DNA of 64,000 bases from Endomychus coccineus (lineage: Eukaryota; Arthropoda; Insecta; Coleoptera; Endomychidae). Made by a program: the position numbers and the translations under genes. Location: NCBI GenBank assembly GCA_958510875.1, contig OY294067.1, positions 266,326,180 to 266,390,179 on the forward strand, given 5' to 3'. Below are positions 11,764 through 22,378 of this stretch, piece after piece (the first letter of the stretch is position 1; each line of letters opens with the position of its first letter). The notes below the pieces were generated by a model. That model did no database searches and was not told the DNA's origin. It saw nothing but the letters and a program-made list of their open reading frames with translations.

Positions 11764-11933
11764 TAAACACTACTATGTTGATATCACTTTTAATTGTAAC
11801 TTCCATTATTAGAGTTTCCGCGTTATCACGCCATCTTCAAATACATTTGAATACCGTCTGAAGATGGCTTAATAACGCTGAAACTCTAGTAATGGAAGTT
11901 ACAAATAAAAGTGATATCAACATAGTAGTGTTT
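11764..11933. repeat. 170-bp palindrome with hammerhead-like motifs in both arms
   Basis: Arms of about 76 bp (11764-11840 and 11857-11933) are inverted copies with few mismatches around a 16-bp loop. Each begins AAACACTACTATGTTGATAT. Read outward from the loop, each arm carries (C/T)TGAAGATGG, a short stem and then GAAAC. This is the pattern seen at Penelope-like element ends elsewhere in the window (16610, 50520, 63950). I take it as two head-to-head PLE termini without the intervening body. Confidence 0.65.
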
Positions 11934-11989
11934 AATTTTATAATATAGAACAGTTTAATGACAATCAGAAAAGTTTATTGTATTAATTG

Positions 11990-13260
11990 TTCAAAATATC
12001 CACTTAATTACTGTGTACATACTCGAACTCTTCTCAGAAAGAACTGAAGAAGTACCTAGCTCTACCAACAGTCTCAGGATCATAATCTTTTTTACGGCAT
12101 CCATAACCCTAGTAACAAGTTGATCTCTGTTTTTGTATAAACAATACTCCTTAGCCTTCCCCAAAGAAAATAATCTAGGTCATTAAGGTCGAGCGACCTT
12201 GCTGGCCGAGCAACTGCTGAACCCCTTCCAATTTTTGAGTAAGAAAATCTGTTACTTTTCTACCAAAGTAATGAGGTGCGTCATCGTGTTCTATTCACAT
12301 TCGTTGTCTTACATTGAGAGGAATTTCATGGAGTAATGTTGGATGGACATTATCCAAGAAATGTGAATAATGAGCTGCTGTTAAACGATCTTCTATTATA
12401 AAATCAATTAAATGGTCATCAATAAATCCACATCAAACATTCACCAAAAATCTGTTTTGAAAATTAATTTTCCTTATTTCTTGAGAATTTTCAATTGTTC
12501 AAGAATGTGAATTTCTAGTGTTATTGATGCCATTTCGTGTGGAGCTATCTTCATCACTAAACAATATGTTTCTGGGTTTCTGGCGGTCCCAAAACCTGCT
12601 AGAATAGAATAGGGTTCTGACCACGGGACGCACAATGAGCCAAACAAAGTGCGCATTCAGTGGCTAAACCCCCTTCCTTCAAATGATGATGAAGATAAAA
12701 CAAGAATGTGAATTTCTAGTGTTATTGATGCCATTTCGTGTGGAGCTATCTTCATCACTAAACAATATGTTTCTGGGTTTCTGGCGGTCCCAAAATCTGC
12801 TAGAATAGAATAGGGTTCTGACCACGGGACGCACAATGAGCCAAACAAAGTGCGCATTCAGTGGCTAAACCCCCTCCCTTCAAATGATGATGAAGATAAA
12901 ACAATATGTTGCGACATAGCCTTGGATTATCAAACGACTACTGTCTTGTTCTTGTTGCCTAGTCGGCAGATTCAGAAGCTTGTACACGTATAGGTACAGG
13001 TAAGATATGGTAACGGTACAAATCGAAATTGAGATGTTCTCCATACTCTCATGCGGCTTAAATTAATTCTATTGGATATTCTTGGGATACTAGTAAAATA
13101 TTCAAGCTCTTGTTGCACGGAACAGGAGTAGCTGGAGGAAACTTGCCCGTTTCTCTTAAGCACCGATGGACGTTCTTCAACTCCGGCTGGTCCGTTTCCA
13201 TTACAGAAGCCGTAAACAACAGTGGTACCAGTAGGGTTTTCTAAAACTTTTAATGCTGTA
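11990..13260 (-). pseudogene. Mariner-like transposase pseudogene
   Basis: On the minus strand the catalytic region is readable in pieces. They are ILFSDED (first aspartate, just upstream of 12500), FLVNVxCGFIDDHLIDF (12450-12400), TAAHYSHFLDNV, then IPLNVRQRM and EHDDAPHYFGRKV (second aspartate, about 12290), and finally RPARSLDLNDLDYFLWG (third aspartate, about 12170). Stops and frameshifts break the frame at several points, and a 201-bp stretch is duplicated in tandem in the middle. The N-terminal half (12900-13250) is only faintly recognisable. All three catalytic acidic positions survive but the gene cannot give one protein. Confidence 0.75.
12500..12901. repeat. 201-bp tandem duplication inside the transposase pseudogene
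   Basis: Units 12500-12700 and 12701-12901 are almost identical. The visible differences are CCTGCT versus TCTGCT and one base in the CCCCTTCC run. The period is 67 codons, so the reading frame is kept through the duplication and gives two successive open frames starting MRTLFGSLCVPWSEPYSIL on the minus strand. High identity next to a badly decayed pseudogene indicates a late event. Confidence 0.9.
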
Positions 13261-13599
13261 GCTCAATTACGATGAGCTTCTGGGCAAATGACAAATGTTC
13301 ATTAGAAATGTTTGAGTTGAAATTTTTCCAGCTATGGGAAAATGTTATGGGACATTTTGTATAATGCCCATTGGCATTAGTATATAGAAAGAGCGTCTGT
13401 TTGGATCCCATTAAAAAAGCTTGACGCCGTCGACAAGACATAATAATTACACATCAATCGTCACCTTATTTTTTCATTATATAGTGTGTTAATGAATGTG
13501 TGGATTGAAATATTCAGGCGCTTTGTAATATAGCTTAGAATATTTGACCTGAGGCAAGATAAAATTAAAATTCACAAGGGGAATTTTAATTTTACCACG

Positions 13600-14160
13600 A
13601 TATTACAATGGAAGTTCATTAGCTTAGTATATGGATTTGGTTCAGTTTCCTCATTAAAGCTCCATGAGATGTATCGCTGCTTTTCAACAATGCCTCATCT
13701 CCCTTAGTCATCAAATTTATGTTGAATGTAGAGTTTGCCAATGCAGTAAGCAACTCTCGTGCTATGAATACAATTATATTAATATATTTGGTTTGTTATC
13801 ATTGGAGGGAAATTTCCCAATTCTCCATTTAGCATAGCATTAATGTGATCAGATTTGCAATGATCCCAGGCATTTGAAAGTTGGGATATAGTTGATTTTA
13901 ATAAGAATGTTGTTGGCTTGGTTTTAAATGGAAGAATCTTCTCAGGAATAAGATAATCGTGTAGAAATTTTGGATCACCTATCTTTGTGTGTGGGACGGA
14001 GTTTCAATCATATGAAAAGCTTCAAGAAATGACGGACTGATGTTTTTGTAAGCTAGCTGTGTTATCGCTCATTATTGGTAGTAGAATAATATCAATTCTC
14101 CTACTTTCAAGTGATGCTGGAAAGCAATAACACGTAGGTGAATTGAAGGCAAGCAATTCA
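13600..14160 (-). other. Unrecognised coding-like remnant
   Basis: Several minus-strand stretches look like former coding DNA: about 14040-13820 (SFLEAFHMIETPSHT, then KIGDPKFLHDYLIPEKILPF after a frame change) and 13790-13640 (ARELLTALANSTFNINLMTK). They are interrupted by frameshifts. I do not recognise the family. Position just downstream of the Helitron helicase piece, on the same strand, makes transposon origin likely, but a host pseudogene is possible. Confidence 0.3.
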
Positions 14161-14761
14161 AAGTTTCAACAAAAACTTTGCGGTCTAACTGTTCTCAATT
14201 CACCAATAACACGGCTGCTAGGGTTACAGTATTATTTCGAAACTTCTAATGCGGGAGGAGTTAAATTTCTATGGGATACCGATATTGCTTCCTGGCAAGT
14301 TTAATCTCTGTTTCGAAGTACTTATTAAGTGAATAGGTGACAGTTGGTTCTCAATTATATACTAGTCACGTTGAATGTTACAAATATATCTCACTCTGTG
14401 AAGATTGTGAAGTCTGTGAAGATGAATCATTCTTGGCATAAATAACCATTGGAAGTTATTGTACCTATTTGTAGAAAATTATACAAAAGATTCCGTATAT
14501 TTACGTTAATAATTTTCACCAACAATATTGATCCTCCGGTTGAATAGTACAACCATATATTCACAAGTAAACAGTTTTGGTCTTTTATAGATGTACCTAA
14601 CTTGAATACTGATGTATAATAATTCGTATTAAAAATATAAAAATTCAATGGTGTAAGCCGTTACTTTGTGATAATTTATCATATTGATATAATTAAAAAA
14701 ATACGGGCAGTCACCGAACACTGCTGACAGAAGTGAAAGCTGATATTATGAAGTAACCAAT

Positions 14762-15060
14762 TTATTTTGGGAATTTCATCCAAATTCGTATGATTTCACC
14801 AGGATTATCTCTTTCTACATGACACAATTTTCCGACAGTGCCATTGGATAATCCATCCCCAACATCTATGTTATTAGTAATCATGTATGGTCGGTTAAGA
14901 ACTAAAATTAACTCGTATGGGAATGCACCCGTATCATCGGTTCTTATTTTATGCAACTTCTCACTGACGAAATTTTGTTGCTCAGCATTATGACAACCAA
15001 CGAAGACATCCGATGCCACAGATACTATTGTCTACGGAGTTTAGTATTTGTTGTACTCGT
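14762..15060 (-). pseudogene. Helitron Pif1-like helicase fragment
   Basis: An 85-codon minus-strand frame contains DVFVGCHNAEQQNF, then FPYELILVLNRPYMI, TNNIDVGDGLSNGTVGKL and GEIIRIWMKFP. A run of the type hydrophobic-M-x3-NID-x3-GL-x-NGT-x-G is the C-terminal motif region of Pif1 helicases, including those of Helitrons. The piece before it (RVQQILNSVDN, another frame) fits the same protein. Neither Walker motifs nor a Rep/HUH domain is present, so this is a 3' fragment. A stray host PIF1 copy is less likely given the surroundings. Confidence 0.65.
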
Positions 15061-15500
15061 TGTAGCATCCTAAATTACAATTTTATTATTTTTAAATGAA
15101 AATTAATATAATTAGTTTGTCTTTAGTTTTCACAACTGTCAGCATTTCAATCAGCAATTATATACATTTTTATATTTAACAATAAAAAACGTATAATGGG
15201 CGGTACAATCCCTGTAAAGAGTATGAATGTAACCCGATAGTCATTATAATAAATACACATAAATAAATAACGTCGAGTATCTGACTCAGATATGCACACG
15301 TGTGTAAGCGTATAGAGAGACTGCCTGACGTCTGACCCAAGTAGTTGCGCTGGCGGCAGTATACATAATACCTAATATATATAGCTACAGCGTGACTGCT
15401 CGTGACAGACTCATGGTTTTACCTCCCATCTGAAATAGCTCAACGCGCCTAAAGAAGTTTTCACTTCAAAAAAAAATTAAATTAATTTGTTTTTTGTGTT
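15061..15500. other. No gene seen
   Basis: Non-coding; a moderately GC-richer stretch at 15270-15440 has no recognisable signature. Confidence 0.4.
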
Positions 15501-15519
15501 TCACACTGAATAATGGATG

Positions 15520-16700
15520 AGCTATGGGATCCCCATGAAGTCCTCTTTTGGCAGATATTTTTAAGTCTTATATTGAAGAAACTATAATGAGATAGATAAA
15601 ATCATATTCATTACTGGTTTAGATATGTAGATGATATTTTATACTTCTTCAAAGGTACATCGCGACAATTGAATGTTTTCTTATCCTTCATTAATAATAT
15701 CCATCCTAACATTAAGTTCACTCTAGAAACAGAAAGATAACAAAATAAACCTTACCCTCACGCACCATAATAATATCATCACTTTCAAAATTTATAGAAA
15801 ACCTACATTCACAGATACAACTAATGCCAATTCATCTTTTAGTCCCCGTACTCACAAATTAGCAGCATACAACTCAATGATACATAGAGTATATTCACTT
15901 CCTTTTTCTCCTGAAAACCAGAATGAAGAATTGAATATAATCAAGGTTATAGCCATTAACCATGGTTTTCAACCACAAATTATATCCAAATTAATTGACA
16001 GAAAGCAGAAATTAACTTACTCAAGTATCTATCCTTTTACAAAAAATGTTGATTCTTCATCAAAATATGTTCCTTCACATATGTTGGTACCGTAAGTGAC
16101 AGAATTGCAGACATTTTATCGGAACATAATATAAAAGTTACCTTCAAACCTCAAAATAAATTATCCTATTTTTTGTTCAATGCTAAAGATTCACATTCAT
16201 CTTTCTCTAACCATGTTTTAGAAACAGGGCACATTTTTCCAAACTTAGATAAGTTGAAATATTTTACATAACGAGAGTAGAGGCTTTAAATTAAACACAC
16301 TAGAATCGATAGAAATGTTCAAAGGTATTAAAAAAAAATAATGACAATAAAATTTTAAATGATCAATTAGATGTGTACTACAGCATCCTGTTTGATGTCT
16401 TGATAACGTAAACTTTCCCATAATCCTCTCATAAACCTCCTCATTAAAATTTCCTTATCAAAATATTGACTCTACCTCACTATTCAATCTCAATTATACT
16501 ATTCTAATCTAACAATGTATTTCCCCAACTGGAATCCCACTTGTTACTTGTGTCTTATATTGTACCATAAATGGGCAAGATTATCCATATTTTCATACAT
16601 TAGTATCGTTTGAAGATGACACGCCAGTGTCGAAACTATAGTCACGATTTGTTTCTGTAATATATGTGATAAAACACAAAGTTAAAGTGTTTTATTTTAT
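15520..16700 (+). pseudogene. Penelope-like retroelement (RT plus GIY-YIG region), decayed
   Basis: The reverse-transcriptase catalytic box is clear: FRYVDDILYFFKGTSRQLNVF at about 15622-15685, then INNIHPNIKFTLETE. Further pieces typical of Penelope-like elements follow, namely IYRKPT with HKLAAYNSMIHRVYSLPF (in frame 15877-16095) and NIKVTFKPQNKLSYFLFNAKD. The C-terminal LETGHIFPNLDKLKY and LESIEMFKG belong to the GIY-YIG endonuclease part, although the GIY-YIG core itself is lost. Several frameshifts separate these. A hammerhead-like motif lies at 16607-16645 near the 3' end. Confidence 0.8.
16607..16645 (+). ncRNA. Hammerhead-ribozyme-like core at a PLE 3' end
   Basis: The order is TTGAAGA-T, a five-pair stem GACAC/GTGTC around the loop GCCA, then GAAAC, TATA and GTC. 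In a type I hammerhead the core is CUGANGA - stem II - GAAA - stem III - NUH, with GUC the classic cleavage site. Here the first base of the core is T instead of C and stem III would be only two or three pairs. Minimal type I hammerheads are known from Penelope-like elements. This copy may be inactive because of the C-to-T change. Confidence 0.4.
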
Positions 16701-16987
16701 TATATCAATAAAAGATAGAACGTTCAAGAGCCCTTGGCTTACAAACATCTCAGAGAATTAAGAGAACAACATTCTTGCTAAATGAACTGTATCAATCCAA
16801 GCCATATAGAAAAGTTTTGGATGCATGTATCACATTCAAAAAGAAATACAAACCAAATGAAACAGCCAAAAAGTAATTCAATAACAATCTAGTTAGAGTA
16901 TCTGGTAATCCTGTAAGATAATGTGAAACATCATCAATGCAAGGCTATAAAACCAAGTCGAATATTACATCTGTAATATACCTCCAC

Positions 16988-18678
16988 AGTCGAGGAAATA
17001 AAGCATTGAACCTGGGAAAGTTGGCGCAGTTGGATGGATTGAAATGCGGTTTTCTGCATTCGATTCAGAAAGTGATTTAGAAACTTTGTCCGGTATTTTT
17101 GTTTTGCGGAAAAAATTTGTTGCATTTCTACAGCCAAAAAATGCATTTTTCTAAGTGCACTTTTTGAGGTGAATAAAAAAACGGACTCGAATTGGTTTCT
17201 AGGGGGGTTTTGGCGTCGCTGAACACGAATGTGATATTTAAAAAATTCCCTGAGGTCCCCTTGGACCTCCCCGGGGGTATACTAGCATCCTGACGTCCTG
17301 GATATCGACGAAATTAGTGAAAAAATTATTTTTAATGTTTGTCAACTGTTCGAAAGGTGATATGAAGGTTGCTAGTGATGATATCGACATGAAAAAACTC
17401 TTCTACAATACCTGGTGTACCCTGCGTCCGGATAACGACGTCATCTTCTAGGAATTTTCTAATTTTTCTTAATAAAAGGTAACAAGCTCTAGCTCTCGGG
17501 GGTTTTTAAAGTCGCCGATCACGACTGTGACACTCACAATGTTCTGCAAATTACCTGGGGGTATTTCCGTGACACTCGAGCCCTGTGTATCCACGTCATC
17601 TTCTAGGAATTTCTTGTGTTTTCAAATTGAATGTAATAAATTCTAGCTCTCGGGGGTTTTCAAAGTTGCGGATCTCGACTGTGACACATTCATGCATAGT
17701 CGTGATTGGCAACTTCGAAAACCCCCGAGTGGTAGAATTTATTACATTTAATTTAAAAAAAACAAGAAATTCCTAGAAGATGACGTGGATACACAGGGCT
17801 CGAGTGTCCCGGAAATACCCCCAGGTAATTTGCAGAACATTGTGAGTGTCACAGTCGTGATCAGCGACTTTGAAAACCCCCGAGAGCTAGAATTCATTAC
17901 ATTTAATTTAGAAAAAACAAAAAATTCCTAGAAGATGACGTGGATACACAGGGCTCGAGTGTCCCGGAAATACCCCCAGGTAATTTGCAGAACATTGTGA
18001 GGGTCACAGTCGTGATCAGCGACTTTGAAAACCCCCGAGACCTAGAATTTATTACATTTAATTTAAAAAAAACAAGAAATTCCTAGAAGATGACTTGGAT
18101 ACACAGGGCTCGAGGGTCTCGGAAATACCCCCAGGTAATTTGCAGAACATAGTTAGTGTCACAGTCGTGATCGGCGACTTTAAAAACCCCCGAGAGCTAG
18201 AATTTGTTACCTTTTATGAAGAAAAATTAGCAAATTCCTAGAAGATGACGTCGTTACCCGGACGCAGGGTACACCAGGTATTGCAGAAGAGTTTTTCATG
18301 TCGTTATCATCACTAGCAACCTTCATATCACCTTTCGAACACTTGACAAACATTAAAAATATTTTTTTCATTAATTTCGTCGATATCCAGGACGTCAGGA
18401 CGCTAGTATACCCCCGGGGAGGTCCAAGGGGACCTCAGGGAATTTTTTAAATATCATATTCGTGTTCAGCGACCGTTTTTTTATCCACCTCAAAAAGTGC
18501 ACTTAGAAAAATGCATTTTTTGGCTGTAGAAATGCAACAAATTTTTTCCACAAAACAAAAATACCGGACAAAGTTTCTAAATAACTTTCTGAATCGAATG
18601 CAGAAAACCGCATCTCAATCCATCCAACTGCGCCAACTTTCCCAGATTTGGCCTATTTTAGTGCTTTATTCCTCGACT
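16988..18678. mobile_element. Foldback element B with internal minisatellite
   Basis: Left arm 16988-17695 and right arm (about 17710-18678) are inverted copies. Both ends read AGTCGAGGAAATAAAGC or the close AGTCGAGGAATAAAGC, and share GGGAAAGTTGGCGCAGTTGG just inside. The right arm is longer because a 155-bp unit is repeated in tandem there. No transposase is encoded. The 70- and 65-codon mirror frames starting MHFLAVEMQQIF in the two arms are the same repeat read in opposite directions. Element A at 9557-11761 shares the tip. Confidence 0.8.
17717..18181. repeat. 155-bp tandem repeat array (three units plus partial)
   Basis: The landmark AAAACCCCCGAG recurs with its reference base at 17717, 17872, 18027 and 18182, spacing exactly 155 bp each time. 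Each unit also contains TTCCTAGAAGATGAC, CAGGGCTCGAG and CAGTCGTGATC. A partial inverted unit lies at 17480-17700 in the other arm. The units are highly alike, so the array was amplified or homogenised recently. Confidence 0.92.
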
Positions 18679-18855
18679 ACCACTACAAACGAATTATTAC
18701 TTTTGTAACATAGTTGAAACATTGTCATATCAACTTCCGGTAGATACAGATAAATCCGAAACTTTTATAAATGTACATTTTAACTTTAGAATAAATTACA
18801 TAGAAATGCGTTATATTATCAAACGTATTAAAAAATCGAATTCTGAATGTCTAGT

Positions 18856-19075
18856 CCAGGGTGTTTACCAATTAGACCACGTTGGTCCCATCATCAGAGT
18901 CTTGTACTTTTGTAAATATAAACCTCTGAAAGGATCATTGATGAATACAATGCCATCCGATGTTTCGCCATAGATCAACTTTCACGCACATTCATCTAAA
19001 GTTCAATCGTTTTGAAGTGAGGAGTGTAGGTTGGATTGAACTTTAGATGAATGTGCGTGAATTCTTGTATTTGTA
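18856..19075. repeat. Repeat with tRNA-like segment, copy 1
   Basis: On the minus strand the run GTGGTCTAATTGGTAAACAC then CCTGGAC resembles the 5' half of a tRNA with a pol III A-box (TGGTCTAATTGG at 18079 in neither arm; its true place is 18868-18879). Neighbouring DNA (GTAAATATAAACCTC, CACGCACATTCATCTAAAG) is shared with 31258-31440. Right of it, 18980-19065 forms a hairpin with CACGCACATTCATCTAAAG in both orientations. A clear B-box is missing. It is probably a tRNA-derived short interspersed repeat, not a working tRNA gene. Confidence 0.5.
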
Positions 19076-19229
19076 TTCTTGAACCATTTCATCATACCAT
19101 GGATTTTATCCACGATTTCTGGCGTTGTAACCTCAATTGGACGACCAGAACGTTCGGCGCATTTGTGGTCATACTATCACAATGAAAATCAGTAAAGTCC
19201 CCATAATGTTCATACGATGCTTCGGCTTG

Positions 19230-19440
19230 CATAATGTTTTTTCCACGCAAGAAATAATGTTTAATTAATTCACTTTTTTCTCCATGTTTACAAAAATCTT
19301 CAAGGTAGCTTTCTTTCGATGGGTGTCAAAAAGTCAAAACAGAACTGAATGACATATCATTTTAATGCATTGTAGTTAAAGATGGTACATCACAAATGTC
19401 ACATGGTATTGTGGCGCCATCTGTTTTATTTTTCAGGGGT
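19230..19440. repeat. Dispersed 210-bp repeat, copy 1
   Basis: Shares CCACGCAAGAAATAATGTTT, TTTCGATGGGTGTCAAAA, ACAGAACTGAATGACATATC and GTGGCGCCATCTGTTTTATT with 62290-62510, in the same orientation and order. No coding capacity. Family unknown. Confidence 0.8.
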
Positions 19441-20025
19441 ATATATATTCTTGTATTTATATTCTTGAAATAAAATAGGTTGGCTCAGACTTCAATTGGT
19501 AATGTTTTTCAGAAGGTATGTATTTCATATACTAGCTATTTTACGGACTACGCCCCACTGACATACAGTTGTTTTTTATGTGCAACGCCTTTGTAAGGGT
19601 TTAGTCGGATAGTGCATGGTAACCTTTATGTGAGGTGTATGGGTACCTTTATGTTGTCACTCTGATGGACGTCACTTTGACAGTTGTAGGTTGTATAGAG
19701 ATAAGTACGCGTTCATAGAAAAATTTACTATAAGCACGTGTTACACGTTATTCTATGGTATAGATCGTATGTCACTTTGACATTTATAGGTTATATAGAG
19801 AGTAGTAGGTATTCATAGAAGAGTATGAAATTGGACGGAGTCAAATCTTGTATATAAAACAAAAGCGCTTGAGCGCATATGGAATAATAATGCTTTCTCA
19901 TTAACTTTGCATTCTCAGAAATGATTCCAAAACAAATCAATTTTATAAGTGTGACATGCTACTTCAAGCATTGTCTTTCATATAAAAGTACAATAATCAA
20001 TTTATAAGACTCTGATGTTGATATT
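19441..20025. other. No gene seen
   Basis: Non-coding. GTCACTTTGACA with flanking GTTRTATAGAGA occurs twice (about 19670 and 19770) as a short diverged local repeat. Confidence 0.4.
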
Positions 20026-20033
20026 GCTGGTTT

Positions 20034-20905
20034 CAGGGCCGGATTCAGAGGTCTGGAGGCCTCGGGGCAACAAAGGAGTGGAGGCCCCCTGGCCCCAAAT
20101 TATTTTCCAAATAAAATGAACAATTTTTTCAGTCGAGTTTTTCAATAAATAATTTATTGTGAAACCAATTAAATTCTTTTAGTATTTAACAAACAAATAT
20201 AAATATAATCGGAAACAAGAATTATTTGAAATTAAATTTTAGCGTTAACGAACGGAACCTTCCGAGCTTTTTCACCGAAAAATCGTTGATTTCGCCGAAA
20301 TCCAGTTCCCGAAGTAAGTCACTTTCAATGCTCAGGAGATGAAGCTTTGATAGTCGGTTTTGTCCCATCGTCGTTCGAAGCCTATTTTTTATAATTTTCA
20401 TTTTTGAAAATGAGCGCTCTCCAGTGCAATTTGATACCATCAAAACCAAATACATTCTCAATGCAATTTCAAGGTTTGGGAATGTAGCTCTGAAATTTTT
20501 ATCTTCGTGAATTTGGTAGTAAAATAGTTCTGGAGATTGGTTATTTCCGAAGTCCTTTCTCTATGAGTCGATCAAAGACATATGGCATACTCCCTCAAGA
20601 TGGGTAGTAGATTGCAAGTGCTCATCAGGGCCATTTGAGATTTTGATATTTTACTGATTGCCTGATTGGAGTGAACAAATATAGATCAATGATTTCTGTT
20701 AATATTTAAGAACAATATAATCATGTTTGTACAAAGGTAAAGATAGAGGTAAAACAGCGAAAAAAAGTATCAAAGGAAAAGTTGTTTACTAGTGTTTACT
20801 AGTCGGAATTTAAAAGATTTTTTTTTCGAAGTCTATTGTGGGGGCCCTCTTTTGTGGAGGCCCCGGGGCTGTAGCCCCGGTTGCCCTCCCCTAAATCCGG
20901 CGTTG
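20034..20905 (-). mobile_element. hAT element, internally deleted
   Basis: The left tip is CAGGGCCGGATTCAGAGG. The right tip, on the other strand, reads CAACGCCGGATTTAGGGG, and both are followed by GGCAAC/GGGGCC-rich stretches. The flanks GCTGGTTT (20026-20033) and GATAGTTT (20906-20913) agree at six of eight positions, as expected for an old 8-bp hAT target duplication. At 872 bp it is far shorter than a full hAT element and keeps only the C-terminal part of the transposase (20222-20461). A related tip occurs at 21711. Confidence 0.85.
20222..20461 (-). pseudogene. hAT transposase C-terminal dimerisation domain
   Basis: The 79-codon minus-strand frame contains NCTGERSFSKMKIIKNRLR, then TTMGQNRLSKLHLLSIESD and LLRELDFGEIND. 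Proline/serine then ERSFSxLKxIKNxLRxxMxxxRLxxLxLL is the signature of the hAT dimerisation region, as found in TTF-type/ZMYM1-like hAT transposases. The zinc finger and catalytic RNase H-like domain are absent, lost in the internal deletion. The frame itself is intact to its stop, 129 bp before which lies the element's right portion in the minus-strand sense. Confidence 0.85.
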
Positions 20906-20913
20906 GATAGTTT

Positions 20914-21702
20914 GATGAGTAAAACGTTGCGCATATAAAATCAAGTTTTCATTCGGAACAAACAAATAATGAAAGCATAGAATGAAACTAGGATGATCAA
21001 TCAGAATATTACATCACAGAATGAGTTGTTCACTCATAGCATCATACCAATAAAAGATAGTTCTTCAGCAAACACAGACGTGGCCAGAACTGTTCACTTT
21101 TTCGTTTTTATTATTTCTAAGAGATACAAAATACGAACGTTAAAGCTCAATTAATGGGCATATGAATAAGATAGTTGCAAAAGAAAGTGACCGATCTGGG
21201 AAATATGAATATTCTTATCTCTCTAATTATTGATATATTGAATGTCATCCTTATGTCAAAAACAGCACATATAATTTCGAGGCCTTGAAGTGACGCGTAA
21301 ACTTATCTACATATTAACTTGGAAGAGAAGGAGAATGCTCGCACGCGGTTACGATTACGATCCCACCATTCACTGTAACACTGTCATCATAGATTTGTGT
21401 TCATACTATAATCGCCAATATTGAGTAAACCCCTATAATGGAATTCAATCCAAGCGGTAAGTATAGTTATAGTATTTACTCATTTGCTTTCAATTTACTC
21501 ACATTGTGAACAGAGATATAATCAAGCAGTCGATAAGAATGATCCGTTTTTTATTGTACCACTATAAATATTATCTGTAATATGCCAAAGCTATTTGTAA
21601 TGCAGTGAATCCGGAGGATATATCACCCAAGGAGGTTAATGAATAGTCTTGAATTAGCAATTAATTTACTAAATGAACATCGAGTAGCATTCAAACTCTG
21701 TG
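20914..21702. other. No gene seen
   Basis: Intergenic or intronic AT-rich DNA without recognisable features. Confidence 0.4.
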
Positions 21703-21710
21703 GCTGTGCT

Positions 21711-21895
21711 CAGGGCCGGATTCAGGACTAGATTCAAGCAGCTGCCTACAATAGCATCCACCATGAAAGACCACCAATTTCGAGCGCAGAAATTTGTTTT
21801 GAATGTAAGATGTAAAATTTTTCCAAAAAAGTAATCCCCTTACTTAGCCCCCGCCCACCAAAAGTTCCTAGGGTCAAGTCAAAAATTCGACCATG
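21711..21895. mobile_element. hAT-type MITE with perfect 8-bp target duplication
   Basis: The element starts CAGGGCCGGATTCAGGACT, the same tip as the element at 20034. Its other end on the opposite strand starts CATGGTCGAATTTTTGACT. GCTGTGCT stands immediately before it (21703-21710) and again after it (21896-21903), an exact 8-bp duplication. It is 185 bp long and non-coding, and was presumably mobilised by a hAT transposase of the 20-kb family. The clean duplication implies a younger insertion than that one. Confidence 0.85.
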
Positions 21896-21903
21896 GCTGT
21901 GCT

Positions 21904-22370
21904 ATTGCGTGCTTTAATTTAAATAACTATAGAATTTATACTTCAATAATTGCCGTTTCACTTTTGGTCAATTAACGATGTTGTTGCAGGTTCGTTTTGG
22001 TTTTGTTCCAATATTTCAATGACTATTTAAGTTTCGCTATATCAGATAAACCGATTCTATTCAGATAGGCAGGTGAAGGTGGAACTACTTAGTGCAGTGT
22101 TTTCCAAATTCTTCAGAACCACGAACCCGAAAATTTGACATCAGTAGCACGATAACCCGGAACTTGAACATTGCTTAAGGTACTCGCAGTGGTGGGCAAG
22201 CAGCGATGCCACCAAGTGCAGTGGAGGGCTTATGCGTCATAGACGAGAATTTTCAGGAAGTTCAAGGTCAAACCCCTTGAAATCAAAGTTGGAAATTTGA
22301 GAAGTTGACTCTTAATCTAATAATCTATATTTTATGGGTTTCGGGGATCCCCGAAAAGTGTGCTCACCCC
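21904..22370. other. No gene seen
   Basis: Non-coding stretch between the hAT MITE and the mariner-like pseudogene. Confidence 0.4.
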
Positions 22371-22378
22371 CATTTGAC

